Source of the DNA: an uncultured Peptococcaceae bacterium
GTDB taxonomy: Bacteria > Bacillota > Peptococcia > Peptococcales > Peptococcaceae
Direction of reading: 5' to 3'
DNA length: 57,398 bases
NCBI GenBank assembly: GCA_947254645.1
Contig: CAMYDW010000009.1
Coordinates: 1-57,398, forward strand
Made by a program: the position numbers and the translations under genes. Under the pieces are notes generated by a model that had not been told where the DNA came from, did not search any database, and saw only the letters and a program-made list of their open reading frames with translations. Shown one piece after another: positions 9,358 through 17,166 of this stretch; positions within the stretch are counted from its first letter, which is position 1, and every line of letters starts with the position of its first letter.

Positions 9358-9386
9358 TTGACACTATTAGTTTCACAGCGTAAAAT
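9358..9386 (+). promoter_or_regulatory. Sigma-A-type promoter in the recX-rny gap
   Basis: A perfect -35 TTGACA (9358-9363) is followed after exactly 17 nt by TAAAAT (9381-9386). Transcription would start near 9393, about 190 nt before rny. This is one of the strongest promoter matches in the window and no other is evident between it and rny. Confidence 0.75.
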
Positions 9387-9392
9387 ATAGAT

Positions 9393-9526
9393 AGACTATG
9401 GTGCGATCATTACATTGAAAAGTTGGCTCTTGCTGGCATATGAAAATATAGATAATCAGAATATAAATTTGTCATATAATCATATCAACGTAATAAGCAA
9501 ACCAGTTTCTGTGGTTTGCTTTTTTT
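9393..9526 (+). ncRNA. Candidate small RNA or attenuated 5' leader upstream of rny
   Basis: Between the promoter at 9358-9386 and the terminator at 9497-9526 lies a ~135-nt stretch with no plausible ORF. It contains a 12-nt direct repeat (AAAATATAGATA at 9382-9393 and 9443-9454). It ends in an intrinsic terminator 58 nt ahead of the rny start. It could be a stand-alone small RNA, or a leader in which termination is regulated to control RNase Y. I do not recognise a known RNA family in it. Confidence 0.45.
9497..9526 (+). terminator. Intrinsic terminator upstream of rny
   Basis: GCAAACCA (9497-9504) pairs perfectly with TGGTTTGC (9512-9519) around a 7-nt loop, followed by a run of seven T. 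It may end recX transcripts as well as the putative short RNA starting near 9393. Confidence 0.85.
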
Positions 9527-9584
9527 GTGCCTAAGTCATAAATTTGATTAAGTTAAATTGAAAGATTAAAGAAAGGAGGAATAT

Positions 9585-11120
9585 ATGGTCGGAATTATCA
9601 TCGCTATAGTAGTAGGTTTAGCGATTGGTGGCGTCGGAGGTTATATCATACGAAAAAAATCATCAGAGTCCTTAATAGGATCTGCTGAGTCAGAAGCACA
9701 ACGTATTCTTGAATCTGCAAACAGAGATGTTGAAGCGTTAAAAAAAGAAGCACAAATAGAAGCCAAGGATGCAGCCATTCAAATTCGTAATGAAGCTGAA
9801 TTAGAGGCAAAAGAAAGACGTATGGAAGCGCAAAATACTGAAAAACGTCTTGTGCAAAAAGAAGATGCCTTGGATCGCAAATCTACAAACTTAGAAAAGA
9901 AAGAAAATGCTCTTCTAGCAAAAGAGGAAAAATTAGAGGAATCAAAGAACGAACTCAATGTCCTAATCGAAAAGCAGCAGATTGAATTAGAGCGTGTTGC
10001 TGGTTTAAGCAGTGATGAGGCAAAAAATCAATTATTTAGACAGGTTGAGCAAGATATTGATTATAGCCTTGCTGTGATGATTAAGGAAAAAGAAAGTGAA
10101 GCAAAGGATACTGCTGATAAAGTTGCTCGTAATATCATTGCAGGTGCTATCCAAAGATGTGCGGCGGACCACGTTGCTGAATCCACAGTTTCAGTTGTGG
10201 CACTGCCAAATGATGAAATGAAGGGAAGAATCATAGGGCGCGAAGGAAGAAATATTCGTACTCTTGAGAACCTTACCGGCGTTGATCTTATCATCGATGA
10301 TACTCCAGAAGCAGTGGTGCTTTCTTGCTTTGAACCTATTAGAAGAGAAGTTGCTCGTGTGGCTTTAGAAAAACTAATTGTAGATGGCCGTATCCATCCA
10401 GCTCGTATTGAAGAGATGGTTAATAAAGCGCAAAAAGAAGTAGACAATACTGTTCGAGAAGCAGGTGAACAAGCAGTATTTGAAACTGGTATTCATGGAT
10501 TGCATCCTGAGTTGGTCAAATTGCTTGGACGCTTAAAATATCGTACCAGCTATGGTCAAAATGTATTAAAACACTCTATTGAAGTCTCTCATTTAGCAGG
10601 TCTAATGGCTGCTGAATTGGATTTGGATGTCACTCTAGCAAAACGTGCTGGCTTACTGCATGATATTGGTAAAGCCATAGACCATGATACAGAAGGATCT
10701 CATACCACATTAGGTGGCGATATCGCTCGCAAATATCGTGAACCTGCAAATGTTTTAAATGCTATTCTTTCTCATCATGGAGATGTGGAACCAAGCTGTG
10801 TAGAATCTGTTATTGTAGCAGCTGCTGATGCAATTTCTGCTGCAAGACCAGGCGCTCGTCGTGAAACCTTAGAAAATTACATCAAGCGACTCACTCAATT
10901 AGAAGGAATTGCTAATGATTTCGATGGTGTTGAAAAAACCTATGCTGTTCAAGCAGGTCGAGAAGTTCGTGTAATTGTTAAACCAGACAAGATTGATGAT
11001 GCATTGAGTGCAAAACTGTCTTATGATATTGTGAAACGTATTGAATCTGAAATGGAGTATCCAGGACAGATTAAGGTAGTTGTTATTCGTGAAACAAGAA
11101 CTGTTAATTATGCGAAATAA
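9585..11120 (+). CDS. rny: Ribonuclease Y
   Basis: Membrane-anchored endoribonuclease that starts mRNA decay in many Bacillota. The 511-aa product has the expected order: one N-terminal transmembrane helix (about residues 3-22), a long charged coiled coil (about 25-190), a KH RNA-binding domain with GRIIGREGRNIRTLE near 215, and an HD domain with LLHDIGKAID near 355. AAAGGAGG precedes ATG 9585. The gene sits downstream of a promoter-terminator pair, so its expression may need read-through. It ends in a strong bidirectional terminator. Confidence 0.97.
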   Translation: MVGIIIAIVVGLAIGGVGGYIIRKKSSESLIGSAESEAQRILESANRDVEALKKEAQIEAKDAAIQIRNEAELEAKERRMEAQNTEKRLVQKEDALDRKSTNLEKKENALLAKEEKLEESKNELNVLIEKQQIELERVAGLSSDEAKNQLFRQVEQDIDYSLAVMIKEKESEAKDTADKVARNIIAGAIQRCAADHVAESTVSVVALPNDEMKGRIIGREGRNIRTLENLTGVDLIIDDTPEAVVLSCFEPIRREVARVALEKLIVDGRIHPARIEEMVNKAQKEVDNTVREAGEQAVFETGIHGLHPELVKLLGRLKYRTSYGQNVLKHSIEVSHLAGLMAAELDLDVTLAKRAGLLHDIGKAIDHDTEGSHTTLGGDIARKYREPANVLNAILSHHGDVEPSCVESVIVAAADAISAARPGARRETLENYIKRLTQLEGIANDFDGVEKTYAVQAGREVRVIVKPDKIDDALSAKLSYDIVKRIESEMEYPGQIKVVVIRETRTVNYAK

Positions 11121-11157
11121 AAAAAAGTCTGATTTCATTTGAAATCAGACTTTTTTT
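11121..11157. terminator. Bidirectional terminator between rny and the sirtuin gene
   Basis: Sixteen-base arms (11121-11136 and 11141-11156) are perfect complements around an ATTT loop, with A and T tracts on either side. It can serve both the plus-strand rny and the minus-strand sirtuin gene. Confidence 0.92.
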
Positions 11158-11190
11158 ATTATGATCAGACATTCTTGAGAAATAAATCTG

Positions 11191-11898
11191 TTATAATAAT
11201 GCCGTGCTTATTTTATCATGGATGACCAAACTGGCATTTTTGTCTTGTGGGGTAGCATCTTGATTGATAACCACAAGATGGTCTCCGTTAAAATATTCTA
11301 TTAAGCCAGCAGCGGGATAGACAGCAAGGGATGTTCCTGCGATAATCAGCGTATCGGCTTTTTGAATTTCTAATAGGGATTGTCTTAAGATATCATTGTT
11401 AAGAGATTCTTCGTACAGAACAACATCTGGTTTGATAATACCACCATCTTTTGGACAGAGAGGCACACCTTGTGTATTTTGAAGGAATTCGAGATCATAA
11501 AATTCATTACAGCGCATGCAATAATTACGCAGAACAGAGCCATGCAGTTCTAACACTTTTTGGCTGCCAGCCTGTTGATGTAGACCATCAATATTTTGCG
11601 TAATAATTGATTTTAGTTTGCCGCGCTGTTCAAGCTCGGCCAATTTTTTATGTACCTGACTTGGACCATTATTTGGAGCAATCATTTTTGCGCGATAAAA
11701 TTCAAAAAATTCCTCAGTATGTGTATCAAAAAAAGTGCGACTAAGCATGTATTCAGGCTCGTATTTGAATCCTTTTTGGTGATAGAGGCCATCCTTGCTT
11801 CTGAAATCAGGGATGCCACTTTCTGTTGATACTCCAGCTCCACCAAAAAATACAATGTATGATGATTGCTCTATTATTTGATTTAATCTTTCGTTCAT
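11191..11898 (-). CDS. cobB: NAD-dependent protein deacylase, sirtuin (SIR2) family
   Basis: Removes acyl groups from protein lysines using NAD+. The 235-aa product shows GGAGVSTESGIPDFRS near the N-terminus, TQNIDGLHQQAG, the catalytic His in ELHGS, and the NAD-contacting GTSLAVYPAAG. Start 11898 was chosen because GAGGTGA lies 7 nt upstream; the frame stays open a further 17 codons. The zinc site is unusual: two cysteines in CMRC and one in LCPKDGG, where the fourth expected Cys is Asp. It is a lone minus-strand gene, divergent from trmL. Confidence 0.93.
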   Translation of the reverse strand: MNERLNQIIEQSSYIVFFGGAGVSTESGIPDFRSKDGLYHQKGFKYEPEYMLSRTFFDTHTEEFFEFYRAKMIAPNNGPSQVHKKLAELEQRGKLKSIITQNIDGLHQQAGSQKVLELHGSVLRNYCMRCNEFYDLEFLQNTQGVPLCPKDGGIIKPDVVLYEESLNNDILRQSLLEIQKADTLIIAGTSLAVYPAAGLIEYFNGDHLVVINQDATPQDKNASLVIHDKISTALL

Positions 11899-11974
11899 CT
11901 TTCGCTCACCTCTATAAATATTGTATCGAATAAACTCTTTATTGACCATATTAAATCAGAAAGAAGGCGTTTTT

Positions 11975-12442
11975 TTGCTTAATATTGTTTTATATCAACC
12001 ACGTATTCCGCAAAACACAGGGAATATTGCACGTTCTTGTTTTGTGACAGGGTCTAGATTGCACTTAATTGGTCCAATGGGCTTTGAAATTGATGAAACC
12101 AAGCTTCAACGTGCAGGCTTGACTTATTGGCATCAAACGGATATCACTTATTACGAAAATTTTGAGGCATTTTACGAAGCCCATAAAGATGAACGTGTTA
12201 TACTCTTGAGTAGCCATGCAACAAGAGCCTATTCTGATATTGATTATCAAGATGGTGATTTTATTATGTTTGGTCGCGAAGATGCAGGGGTGCCTGATGA
12301 AATTCACCAGCTTTATGAGGAGCATAAAGTACGTATCCCCATGATTGATAATGAGGAAGCACGTTGTTTCAATCTAGCCACAAGTGCTGGCATTGTGCTC
12401 ATGGAGGGATATCGTCAGTTGGGCTTTAAAAATTTAAAGTAG
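11975..12442 (+). CDS. trmL: tRNA (cytidine/uridine-34-2'-O)-methyltransferase TrmL
   Basis: SPOUT-class enzyme that methylates the ribose of wobble nucleotide 34 in certain leucine tRNAs. Start TTG 11975 gives a 155-aa product beginning MLNIVLYQPRIPQNTGN, which aligns from residue 1 with E. coli TrmL (157 aa); the frame is open further upstream but that reaches into the divergent sirtuin leader. The SPOUT knot motifs are MFGREDAGVP and RIPM...CFNLATSAGIV. A GAAGG lies upstream of the TTG. A hydrolase gene follows 7 nt after the stop. Confidence 0.92.
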   Translation: MLNIVLYQPRIPQNTGNIARSCFVTGSRLHLIGPMGFEIDETKLQRAGLTYWHQTDITYYENFEAFYEAHKDERVILLSSHATRAYSDIDYQDGDFIMFGREDAGVPDEIHQLYEEHKVRIPMIDNEEARCFNLATSAGIVLMEGYRQLGFKNLK

Positions 12443-12449
12443 GGATAAA

Positions 12450-13196
12450 ATGTTTCAGATTACAGAAAAAAATTTAGAGAATATTCCATATTATGAGATT
12501 CTACCTCCTTGTCCTCCTAAAGGTGAAATTATTTTGTATCATGGTTGGGGAACAACTATCCATCGACAATCTTTTCGTGCTAAAATTTTAGCGAGTGAAG
12601 GCTATAAGGTTATTGTGCCAGAGCTATATAGGCATGGACAGAGAGGATTCTGTGACTATGAACGTCTAGCAAATGCTGGTATCTTTTTTGAAACCCTTGT
12701 GCGCAGTGTTGAAGAAGGTGAGACACTAATGCGCCAGACCTTTTCGCAATATTTACCACATTTTATTGTTGGACATTCATTAGGAGGAATGATTGCATTG
12801 GGGGCACTTTCTTCTGGCTATCAAAATATTAATGGGATTGTTGCAATGAATAGTGCCCCCGAATGGGAAGCTATGGCTTCCTTGTTAGAGGGGATTTTTC
12901 CGAATTATTCCCTTGAAGAATACGCTGTAGTTACTGAAAAACATGATGCTATTTTAAATCAAGTAAACCACATTTCTCTTGGGATAAAAGAGGCGTCTTC
13001 TTTCGTACCAATTCTTTTAATGAATGGTCAGTTGGACACGACGATTCCTGCAAAATATAATGAGTCTTTTTGCAAAAAACTAAAAAATAACAATTTGATC
13101 AAGCACCTAGTATTTGAAGATACGGGACATGTTGTAACGGATCGCATGCTTTTTGAAGCAACTCAATTTATGGCACAATGTTTTAAAGAAATTTAA
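12450..13196 (+). CDS. Alpha/beta-hydrolase family protein
   Basis: A 248-aa single-domain alpha/beta hydrolase of the dienelactone-hydrolase/prolyl-oligopeptidase-like type. Visible elements are the oxyanion HGWG near residue 30, the nucleophile elbow GHSLGG near 109, the acid in NGQLDTTIP and the catalytic histidine in DTGHVV, so the triad looks complete. No signal peptide is present, so it is probably cytoplasmic. Its substrate cannot be read from sequence. It follows trmL by 7 nt and is probably cotranscribed with it. Confidence 0.85.
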   Translation: MFQITEKNLENIPYYEILPPCPPKGEIILYHGWGTTIHRQSFRAKILASEGYKVIVPELYRHGQRGFCDYERLANAGIFFETLVRSVEEGETLMRQTFSQYLPHFIVGHSLGGMIALGALSSGYQNINGIVAMNSAPEWEAMASLLEGIFPNYSLEEYAVVTEKHDAILNQVNHISLGIKEASSFVPILLMNGQLDTTIPAKYNESFCKKLKNNNLIKHLVFEDTGHVVTDRMLFEATQFMAQCFKEI

Positions 13197-13204
13197 TAAT
13201 AATA

Positions 13205-13233
13205 TTGACAATGTTATGGCTCTGTGTTAATTT
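13205..13233 (+). promoter_or_regulatory. Promoter upstream of dapB
   Basis: TTGACA (13205-13210), a 17-nt spacer and TAATTT (13228-13233). It would start an RNA near 13240 that runs into a hairpin at 13316-13341 before dapB. A second, weaker candidate, TTGACG (13287-13292), 16 nt, TAATGA (13309-13314), would start inside that hairpin and bypass it. Confidence 0.6.
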
Positions 13234-13315
13234 AGAAGCATTCTAACATGTTCTCCTTATGAGAACTTATGTGCAGTCGACACGGATTGACGTTGTTTTT
13301 CTGTTACATAATGAT

Positions 13316-13345
13316 AAAACCACAGGAGGACCTGTGGTTTTAATT
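13316..13345 (+). terminator. Hairpin terminator or attenuator before dapB
   Basis: AAAACCACAGG (13316-13326) and CCTGTGGTTTT (13331-13341) form an 11-bp stem with an AGGA loop; the T tract is short and interrupted (TTTTAATTT). It may end the trmL-hydrolase transcript or attenuate dapB. Confidence 0.65.
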
Positions 13346-13378
13346 TATGAAAAAAGAATTACTACAAGGAGGTATCTT

Positions 13379-14161
13379 ATGGAAAATATTCGCGTAGGTG
13401 TTGTTGGAGCAAATGGTAAGATGGGGAGAGAAATTTTAAAAGCGGTGTTGGGCGATAAAGATACCGTCTTGACCTTTGCAGTTGCAGCAACGACCAATGC
13501 TGTTCATATTGGTAATCAGAAAATAGACATTACTGATAACCTTGAAGAAGCACTAGAGAAAAATGATGTTGATGTGGTGATTGATTTTACAAACGCCACT
13601 GCTTTTAGAGAAAATGCACCAGTTATTCTTCAAAAAGGTGTACATCTTGTGTCAGGTACTACTGGTCTGACTCGAGAAGAATTAATAAGCTACGGAAAAA
13701 TTGCAGAAGAAAAGAGAAAATGTTTCTTCTATGCGGCTAATTTTGCAATAGGAGCAGTTCTGATGATGCGCTTTGCAGAAGAAGCTGCACGTTTTATGCC
13801 AGAAGTAGAGATTATTGAATTCCATCATGATCAAAAAAAAGATGCACCTTCTGGAACAGCGATTGCAACCTTAGAACGTATTGCCAAAGTGAGAGAAGCA
13901 CATATCCAAGGTTTCCCTGGAGAGGTTGAAACAATAGCTGGTAGTCGCGGTGGAGAAAAAGAGGGCATGCGTGTGCATAGTGTGCGTATGCCAGGATATA
14001 ATGCCCATCAAGAAGTGTTATTTGGTGGATTAGGACAGACATTGACGATTAGACATGATTCTATTAATAGAGAATCTTTTATGCCGGGCATTTTATTTGC
14101 ATGTAAAAATATTCAAGATAAAGTAGGTTTTGTTGAAAATCTTGATACGATAATGTTTTAG
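13379..14161 (+). CDS. dapB: 4-hydroxy-tetrahydrodipicolinate reductase
   Basis: NAD(P)H-dependent reductase of the DAP/lysine pathway. The 260-aa protein shows the dinucleotide-binding GVVGANGKMG at the N-terminus, SGTTG near residue 100, and the active-site stretch EFHHDQKKDAPSGTA near 150. ATG 13379 is preceded by AAGGAGG at about 13367; an upstream open extension of 40 codons crosses the hairpin and was rejected. It is followed after 21 nt by asd, which makes the aspartate semialdehyde used earlier in the pathway. Confidence 0.96.
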   Translation: MENIRVGVVGANGKMGREILKAVLGDKDTVLTFAVAATTNAVHIGNQKIDITDNLEEALEKNDVDVVIDFTNATAFRENAPVILQKGVHLVSGTTGLTREELISYGKIAEEKRKCFFYAANFAIGAVLMMRFAEEAARFMPEVEIIEFHHDQKKDAPSGTAIATLERIAKVREAHIQGFPGEVETIAGSRGGEKEGMRVHSVRMPGYNAHQEVLFGGLGQTLTIRHDSINRESFMPGILFACKNIQDKVGFVENLDTIMF

Positions 14162-14182
14162 GGTGAGAAGAGGAGAGATAAA

Positions 14183-15193
14183 ATGAAAAAGTGTCGTATA
14201 GCAATTGTTGGTGCCACTGGTGCAGTCGGTCAAGAACTATTGAAGGTTATTGATGAGCATCAAATGCCTTATGAAAGTTTACGTTTATTGGCAAGTGCTA
14301 AAAGTGCTGGTAAAGTGATTGAATTTCAAGGAAAAGAATATGTTGTCGAAGAAACAACAAAAGACTCCTTTGAAAATATAGATTTGGCTCTTTTTGCTGG
14401 AGGGCCTGCAAGTCGTGAATTTGGTCGCTACGCTCAAAGTAAAGGTGTGGTTGTTATTGATAACAGCTCTACCTTCCGTCTAGATGATGATGTACCGCTT
14501 ATTATTCCAGAAGTCAATGGAGAAGCCGCTAAAAATCATCAAGGATTGATTGCAAATCCAAATTGTTCCACCATTCTAATGGTGGGTGCTTTATATCCTA
14601 TTTATAAAAAATCTAAAATTAATCGTGTTGTTGTAAGCACTTATCAAGCCGTATCTGGGGCAGGTAAGGCAGGCATTACCGAGCTAGAAGCACAAAGCAA
14701 GGAAGTGCTTGCAGGTGAACCAGTTCATCCAGAAGCCTTCCAACATCAGATTGCCTTTAATTTAATTCCACATATTGATGTATGGCAAGAAGAGGACTAT
14801 ACCAAAGAAGAAATGAAATTGGTACATGAAACTCATAAAATACTCAATGACAAAAATATAGCTATCACTCCAACGGCTGTGCGTGTGCCTGTATTCAGAA
14901 GCCATGCAGAATCTATCTATATCGAAACAGAAACCCCTGTTTCTGCTGATGAAGCAAGAGCACTTATGGAAGCTGCACCACGTGTTGTTGTACAAGATAA
15001 GCCACATGATAATATATATCCAATGCCTATTGAAACAGCGAATACAGACGATATCTATGTGGGTCGTATTCGTAATGACTTGAATGTTGAAAATGGCCTT
15101 TCTATGTGGGTTTGTTTTGACCAAATTAGAAAAGGTGCTGCAGCAAATGCAGTTCAAATTGCTGAATTATTATTAGAAAATGACTGGATTTAA
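14183..15193 (+). CDS. asd: Aspartate-semialdehyde dehydrogenase
   Basis: Reduces aspartyl phosphate to aspartate semialdehyde with NADPH, the branch point to lysine/DAP, threonine and methionine. The 336-aa product has the N-terminal GATGAVGQE, the active-site cysteine in NPNCSTI near residue 130, and a substrate-binding RVPVFRSH near 235. A GAGGAGAG box precedes ATG 14183. It shares an operon with dapB and ends at a perfect palindromic terminator. Confidence 0.96.
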   Translation: MKKCRIAIVGATGAVGQELLKVIDEHQMPYESLRLLASAKSAGKVIEFQGKEYVVEETTKDSFENIDLALFAGGPASREFGRYAQSKGVVVIDNSSTFRLDDDVPLIIPEVNGEAAKNHQGLIANPNCSTILMVGALYPIYKKSKINRVVVSTYQAVSGAGKAGITELEAQSKEVLAGEPVHPEAFQHQIAFNLIPHIDVWQEEDYTKEEMKLVHETHKILNDKNIAITPTAVRVPVFRSHAESIYIETETPVSADEARALMEAAPRVVVQDKPHDNIYPMPIETANTDDIYVGRIRNDLNVENGLSMWVCFDQIRKGAAANAVQIAELLLENDWI

Positions 15194-15194
15194 T

Positions 15195-15228
15195 AAAAAA
15201 AGAAGCCATTTAAATGGCTTCTTTTTTT
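15195..15228. terminator. Bidirectional terminator between asd and gap
   Basis: A perfect 34-nt palindrome with A7 and T7 ends and core GAAGCCATTTAAATGGCTTC. It separates convergent asd and gap. An almost identical copy, with one extra central base, lies at 17165-17199. Confidence 0.92.
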
Positions 15229-15232
15229 ATTA

Positions 15233-16228
15233 TTATTTTTCTGAAATGAATTTAGCAAGATCTACTACACGGTTACTGTAAGCCCATTCGTTATCATACC
15301 AAGAGATTACTTTTAATTGATGATCACCAATTTTCATTGTGGATAAGCCATCAATGATAGAAGAACGAGAATCGGTATTGTAGTCAATGGATACCAATGG
15401 TTTTTCAGAATATCCAAGAATACCTTTCAATTCATTTTCGGATGCTTTTTTGAATAAAGCATTGACTTCTTCAACAGTGACATTTTCTTCCAATTGGAAA
15501 ACAACATCTGTAAGAGAAACATTTGGTGTCGGTACACGAAGCGCAAAGCCATTCATTTTTCCGTTTAATTCTGGAATGATTTTACCCATTGCTTTTGCAG
15601 CACCTGTTGTGGTAGGAATAATAGATTGAGTGCAGCCGCGTGCACGACGTGGATCTTTATGACGATTGTCTAAGTTCTTTTGGTCATTGGTAAAAGAATG
15701 GACAGTGGTCATTGCACCGCTGACAATGGTGAAGTTGTCGTGAATAACTTTAGTGAGTGGAGCTAAGCAGTTGGTTGTGCAACTAGCATTAGAAACAATT
15801 GGTTGAGATGGGTCATAGCTGTCTTCGTTGACACCCATAACAATCATTTGTGCATCGCTACTTGGAGCAGTGATGACAACTTTTTTTGCGCCTGTTTCTA
15901 AGTGAACAGATGCTGTTTCGATGGTCTTAAACTTACCAGTAGAATCAATAACGATATCTGCCCCAACATCGCCCCATTTAAGATTCTTAGGGTCACGATC
16001 GCTAAATAAGGTAATACGTTGTCCGTTGGCAATGAGAACGCCTTCTTCATAGGATACATCTCCAGGGAACTTGCCATGTGTAGAATCGTATTCGAAAAGG
16101 CGTGCAGTTCCTTCTGCATCAGAGGTAGAATTAATGGCAACCAATTCCACTTCTGGATCTAACACAGCAACACGAGCGACTAGACGGCCGATACGACCAA
16201 ATCCGTTAATACCAACTTTTATAGACAT
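15233..16228 (-). CDS. gap: Glyceraldehyde-3-phosphate dehydrogenase
   Basis: Interconverts glyceraldehyde 3-phosphate and 1,3-bisphosphoglycerate. The 331-aa product has GINGFGRIGR at the N-terminus, the catalytic cysteine in NASCTTNCLAP and the catalytic histidine in TTVHSFTNDQ. Start 16228 follows GAGGAGG. The loop after the second beta strand reads AINSTSD, lacking the Asp that selects NAD in glycolytic enzymes; this resembles the NADP-tolerant gluconeogenic GapB type. With pckG nearby, a gluconeogenic role is plausible but inferred. No clear promoter was found upstream on the minus strand. Confidence 0.96.
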   Translation of the reverse strand: MSIKVGINGFGRIGRLVARVAVLDPEVELVAINSTSDAEGTARLFEYDSTHGKFPGDVSYEEGVLIANGQRITLFSDRDPKNLKWGDVGADIVIDSTGKFKTIETASVHLETGAKKVVITAPSSDAQMIVMGVNEDSYDPSQPIVSNASCTTNCLAPLTKVIHDNFTIVSGAMTTVHSFTNDQKNLDNRHKDPRRARGCTQSIIPTTTGAAKAMGKIIPELNGKMNGFALRVPTPNVSLTDVVFQLEENVTVEEVNALFKKASENELKGILGYSEKPLVSIDYNTDSRSSIIDGLSTMKIGDHQLKVISWYDNEWAYSNRVVDLAKFISEK

Positions 16229-16323
16229 AAAATCCTCCTCATATAAATGAAATCTTATCATGTATAAGATACCTTATTTTACTGGAAAAATAAAGGGTAA
16301 GAGAGGAAGAAAAATACGAAGTG

Positions 16324-16359
16324 AAAAAAATTTGAAAAAAATTGAAAAAAATTCAAAAA
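16324..16359 (+). promoter_or_regulatory. Phased A-tracts (UP-element-like) upstream of the tRNA-Gly promoter
   Basis: Four A-tracts (16324-16330, 16335-16341, 16345-16351, 16355-16359) have centres about 10 bp apart, in phase with the DNA helix, and end just before the -35. This arrangement bends DNA and can bind the RNA polymerase alpha subunit. Confidence 0.6.
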
Positions 16360-16363
16360 GGGG

Positions 16364-16392
16364 TTGCATTTATTAGAATGTCATGTTATTAT
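16364..16392 (+). promoter_or_regulatory. Promoter of tRNA-Gly
   Basis: TTGCAT (16364-16369), a 17-nt spacer and TATTAT (16387-16392). The -10 and downstream TATTATAAATGAG are identical to those of the rRNA-type promoter at 57326-57354, which supports a stable-RNA promoter. Confidence 0.75.
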
Positions 16393-16437
16393 AAATGAGC
16401 GTTAAGGGAACAGCACAAAACAAGAAACGCAAAACAT

Positions 16438-16509
16438 GCGGAAATGGCTCAGTGGTAGAGCATCGCCTTGCCAAGGCGAGGGTCGCGAGTTCGAATCTCG
16501 TTTTCCGCT
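16438..16509 (+). tRNA. tRNA-Gly (anticodon GCC)
   Basis: A 72-nt cloverleaf. The acceptor stem is GCGGAAA (16438-16444) with TTTCCGC (16502-16508), followed by discriminator T. The D arm is GCTC/GAGC. The anticodon stem TCGCC/GGCGA encloses loop TTGCCAA with anticodon GCC. The T arm GCGAG-TTCGAAT-CTCGT contains one G-T pair. CCA is not encoded. A terminator follows immediately. Confidence 0.97.
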
Positions 16510-16511
16510 TT

Positions 16512-16541
16512 AAGCACTCTGAAAAAGAGTGCTTTTTTTAT
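16512..16541 (+). terminator. Terminator of tRNA-Gly
   Basis: AAGCACTCT (16512-16520) pairs with AGAGTGCTT (16526-16534), followed by T-rich sequence extending to about 16552. Read-through could also feed the XTP pyrophosphatase gene starting at 16567, for which no separate promoter is seen. Confidence 0.88.
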
Positions 16542-16566
16542 TTTCTTTTTTTTGAAAGGAGATTCT

Positions 16567-17166
16567 ATGGAAAAATTAGTGATTGCAACAATGAATCAAA
16601 ATAAGCTGAAAGAATTTAAAGTACTTATGGCAGATTTGGATGTTGATATACTTTCTTTAAAAGATTTTCCTGATATTGAAGATATCGAAGAAACAGGGGA
16701 TACTTTTTATGAAAATGCTTATATAAAAGCAAAGACTGTTTTTGAGAAAACAGGCTATACTTGTATCGCTGATGACTCAGGTCTGGAAGTTGATGCATTA
16801 GGAGGGGCTCCTGGTGTTTATTCTGCACGTTATGCTGGATTAAATAAAGACGATCAAGCAAATAATGAAAAGCTTTTGTTGGAAATGAAAGATTTGCCTC
16901 AAGATAAACGTGGTGCCCAATTTCATTGCACCATTGTTGCCATTGATCAGTCTGGTAAAGCTTACCAAGCAGATGGTATCGTTAGAGGGCGTATCATTCA
17001 ACAACCGATTGGTCATAATGGATTTGGTTATGATCCGTTATTTTATGTTGAAGATTATAAAAAAACAATGGCTGAGTTAGAGATGGAAGAAAAAAACCGC
17101 ATTAGTCATCGCGGAAAAGCAACGAGAGAGATTGTACGTATATTAAGAGAATGTGTTTTCCAATAA
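16567..17166 (+). CDS. rdgB: XTP/dITP pyrophosphatase (HAM1/RdgB family)
   Basis: Hydrolyses non-canonical purine triphosphates (XTP, ITP, dITP) to keep them out of nucleic acids. The 199-aa product has the family N-terminus IATMNQNKLKEF, the catalytic/metal segment ADDSGLEVDALGGAPG near residue 70, and GHNGFGYDPLF near 150. ATG 16567 follows AAAGGAG; the open frame upstream runs through the tRNA and terminator and was rejected. It faces pckG across a shared terminator. Confidence 0.94.
   Translation: MEKLVIATMNQNKLKEFKVLMADLDVDILSLKDFPDIEDIEETGDTFYENAYIKAKTVFEKTGYTCIADDSGLEVDALGGAPGVYSARYAGLNKDDQANNEKLLLEMKDLPQDKRGAQFHCTIVAIDQSGKAYQADGIVRGRIIQQPIGHNGFGYDPLFYVEDYKKTMAELEMEEKNRISHRGKATREIVRILRECVFQ

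Noticed and set aside
13259..13378. A 40-codon upstream extension of DapB
   Set aside because: It runs through a hairpin and the real ribosome site; the product from ATG 13379 begins at the conserved Rossmann motif.
13240..13378. A lysine riboswitch before dapB
   Set aside because: The conserved lysine-riboswitch core elements are not visible and the leader is too short.
16395..16604. A short open frame overlapping tRNA-Gly, and the upstream extension of the XTP pyrophosphatase
   Set aside because: Both translate the tRNA and its terminator; no ribosome site supports them.
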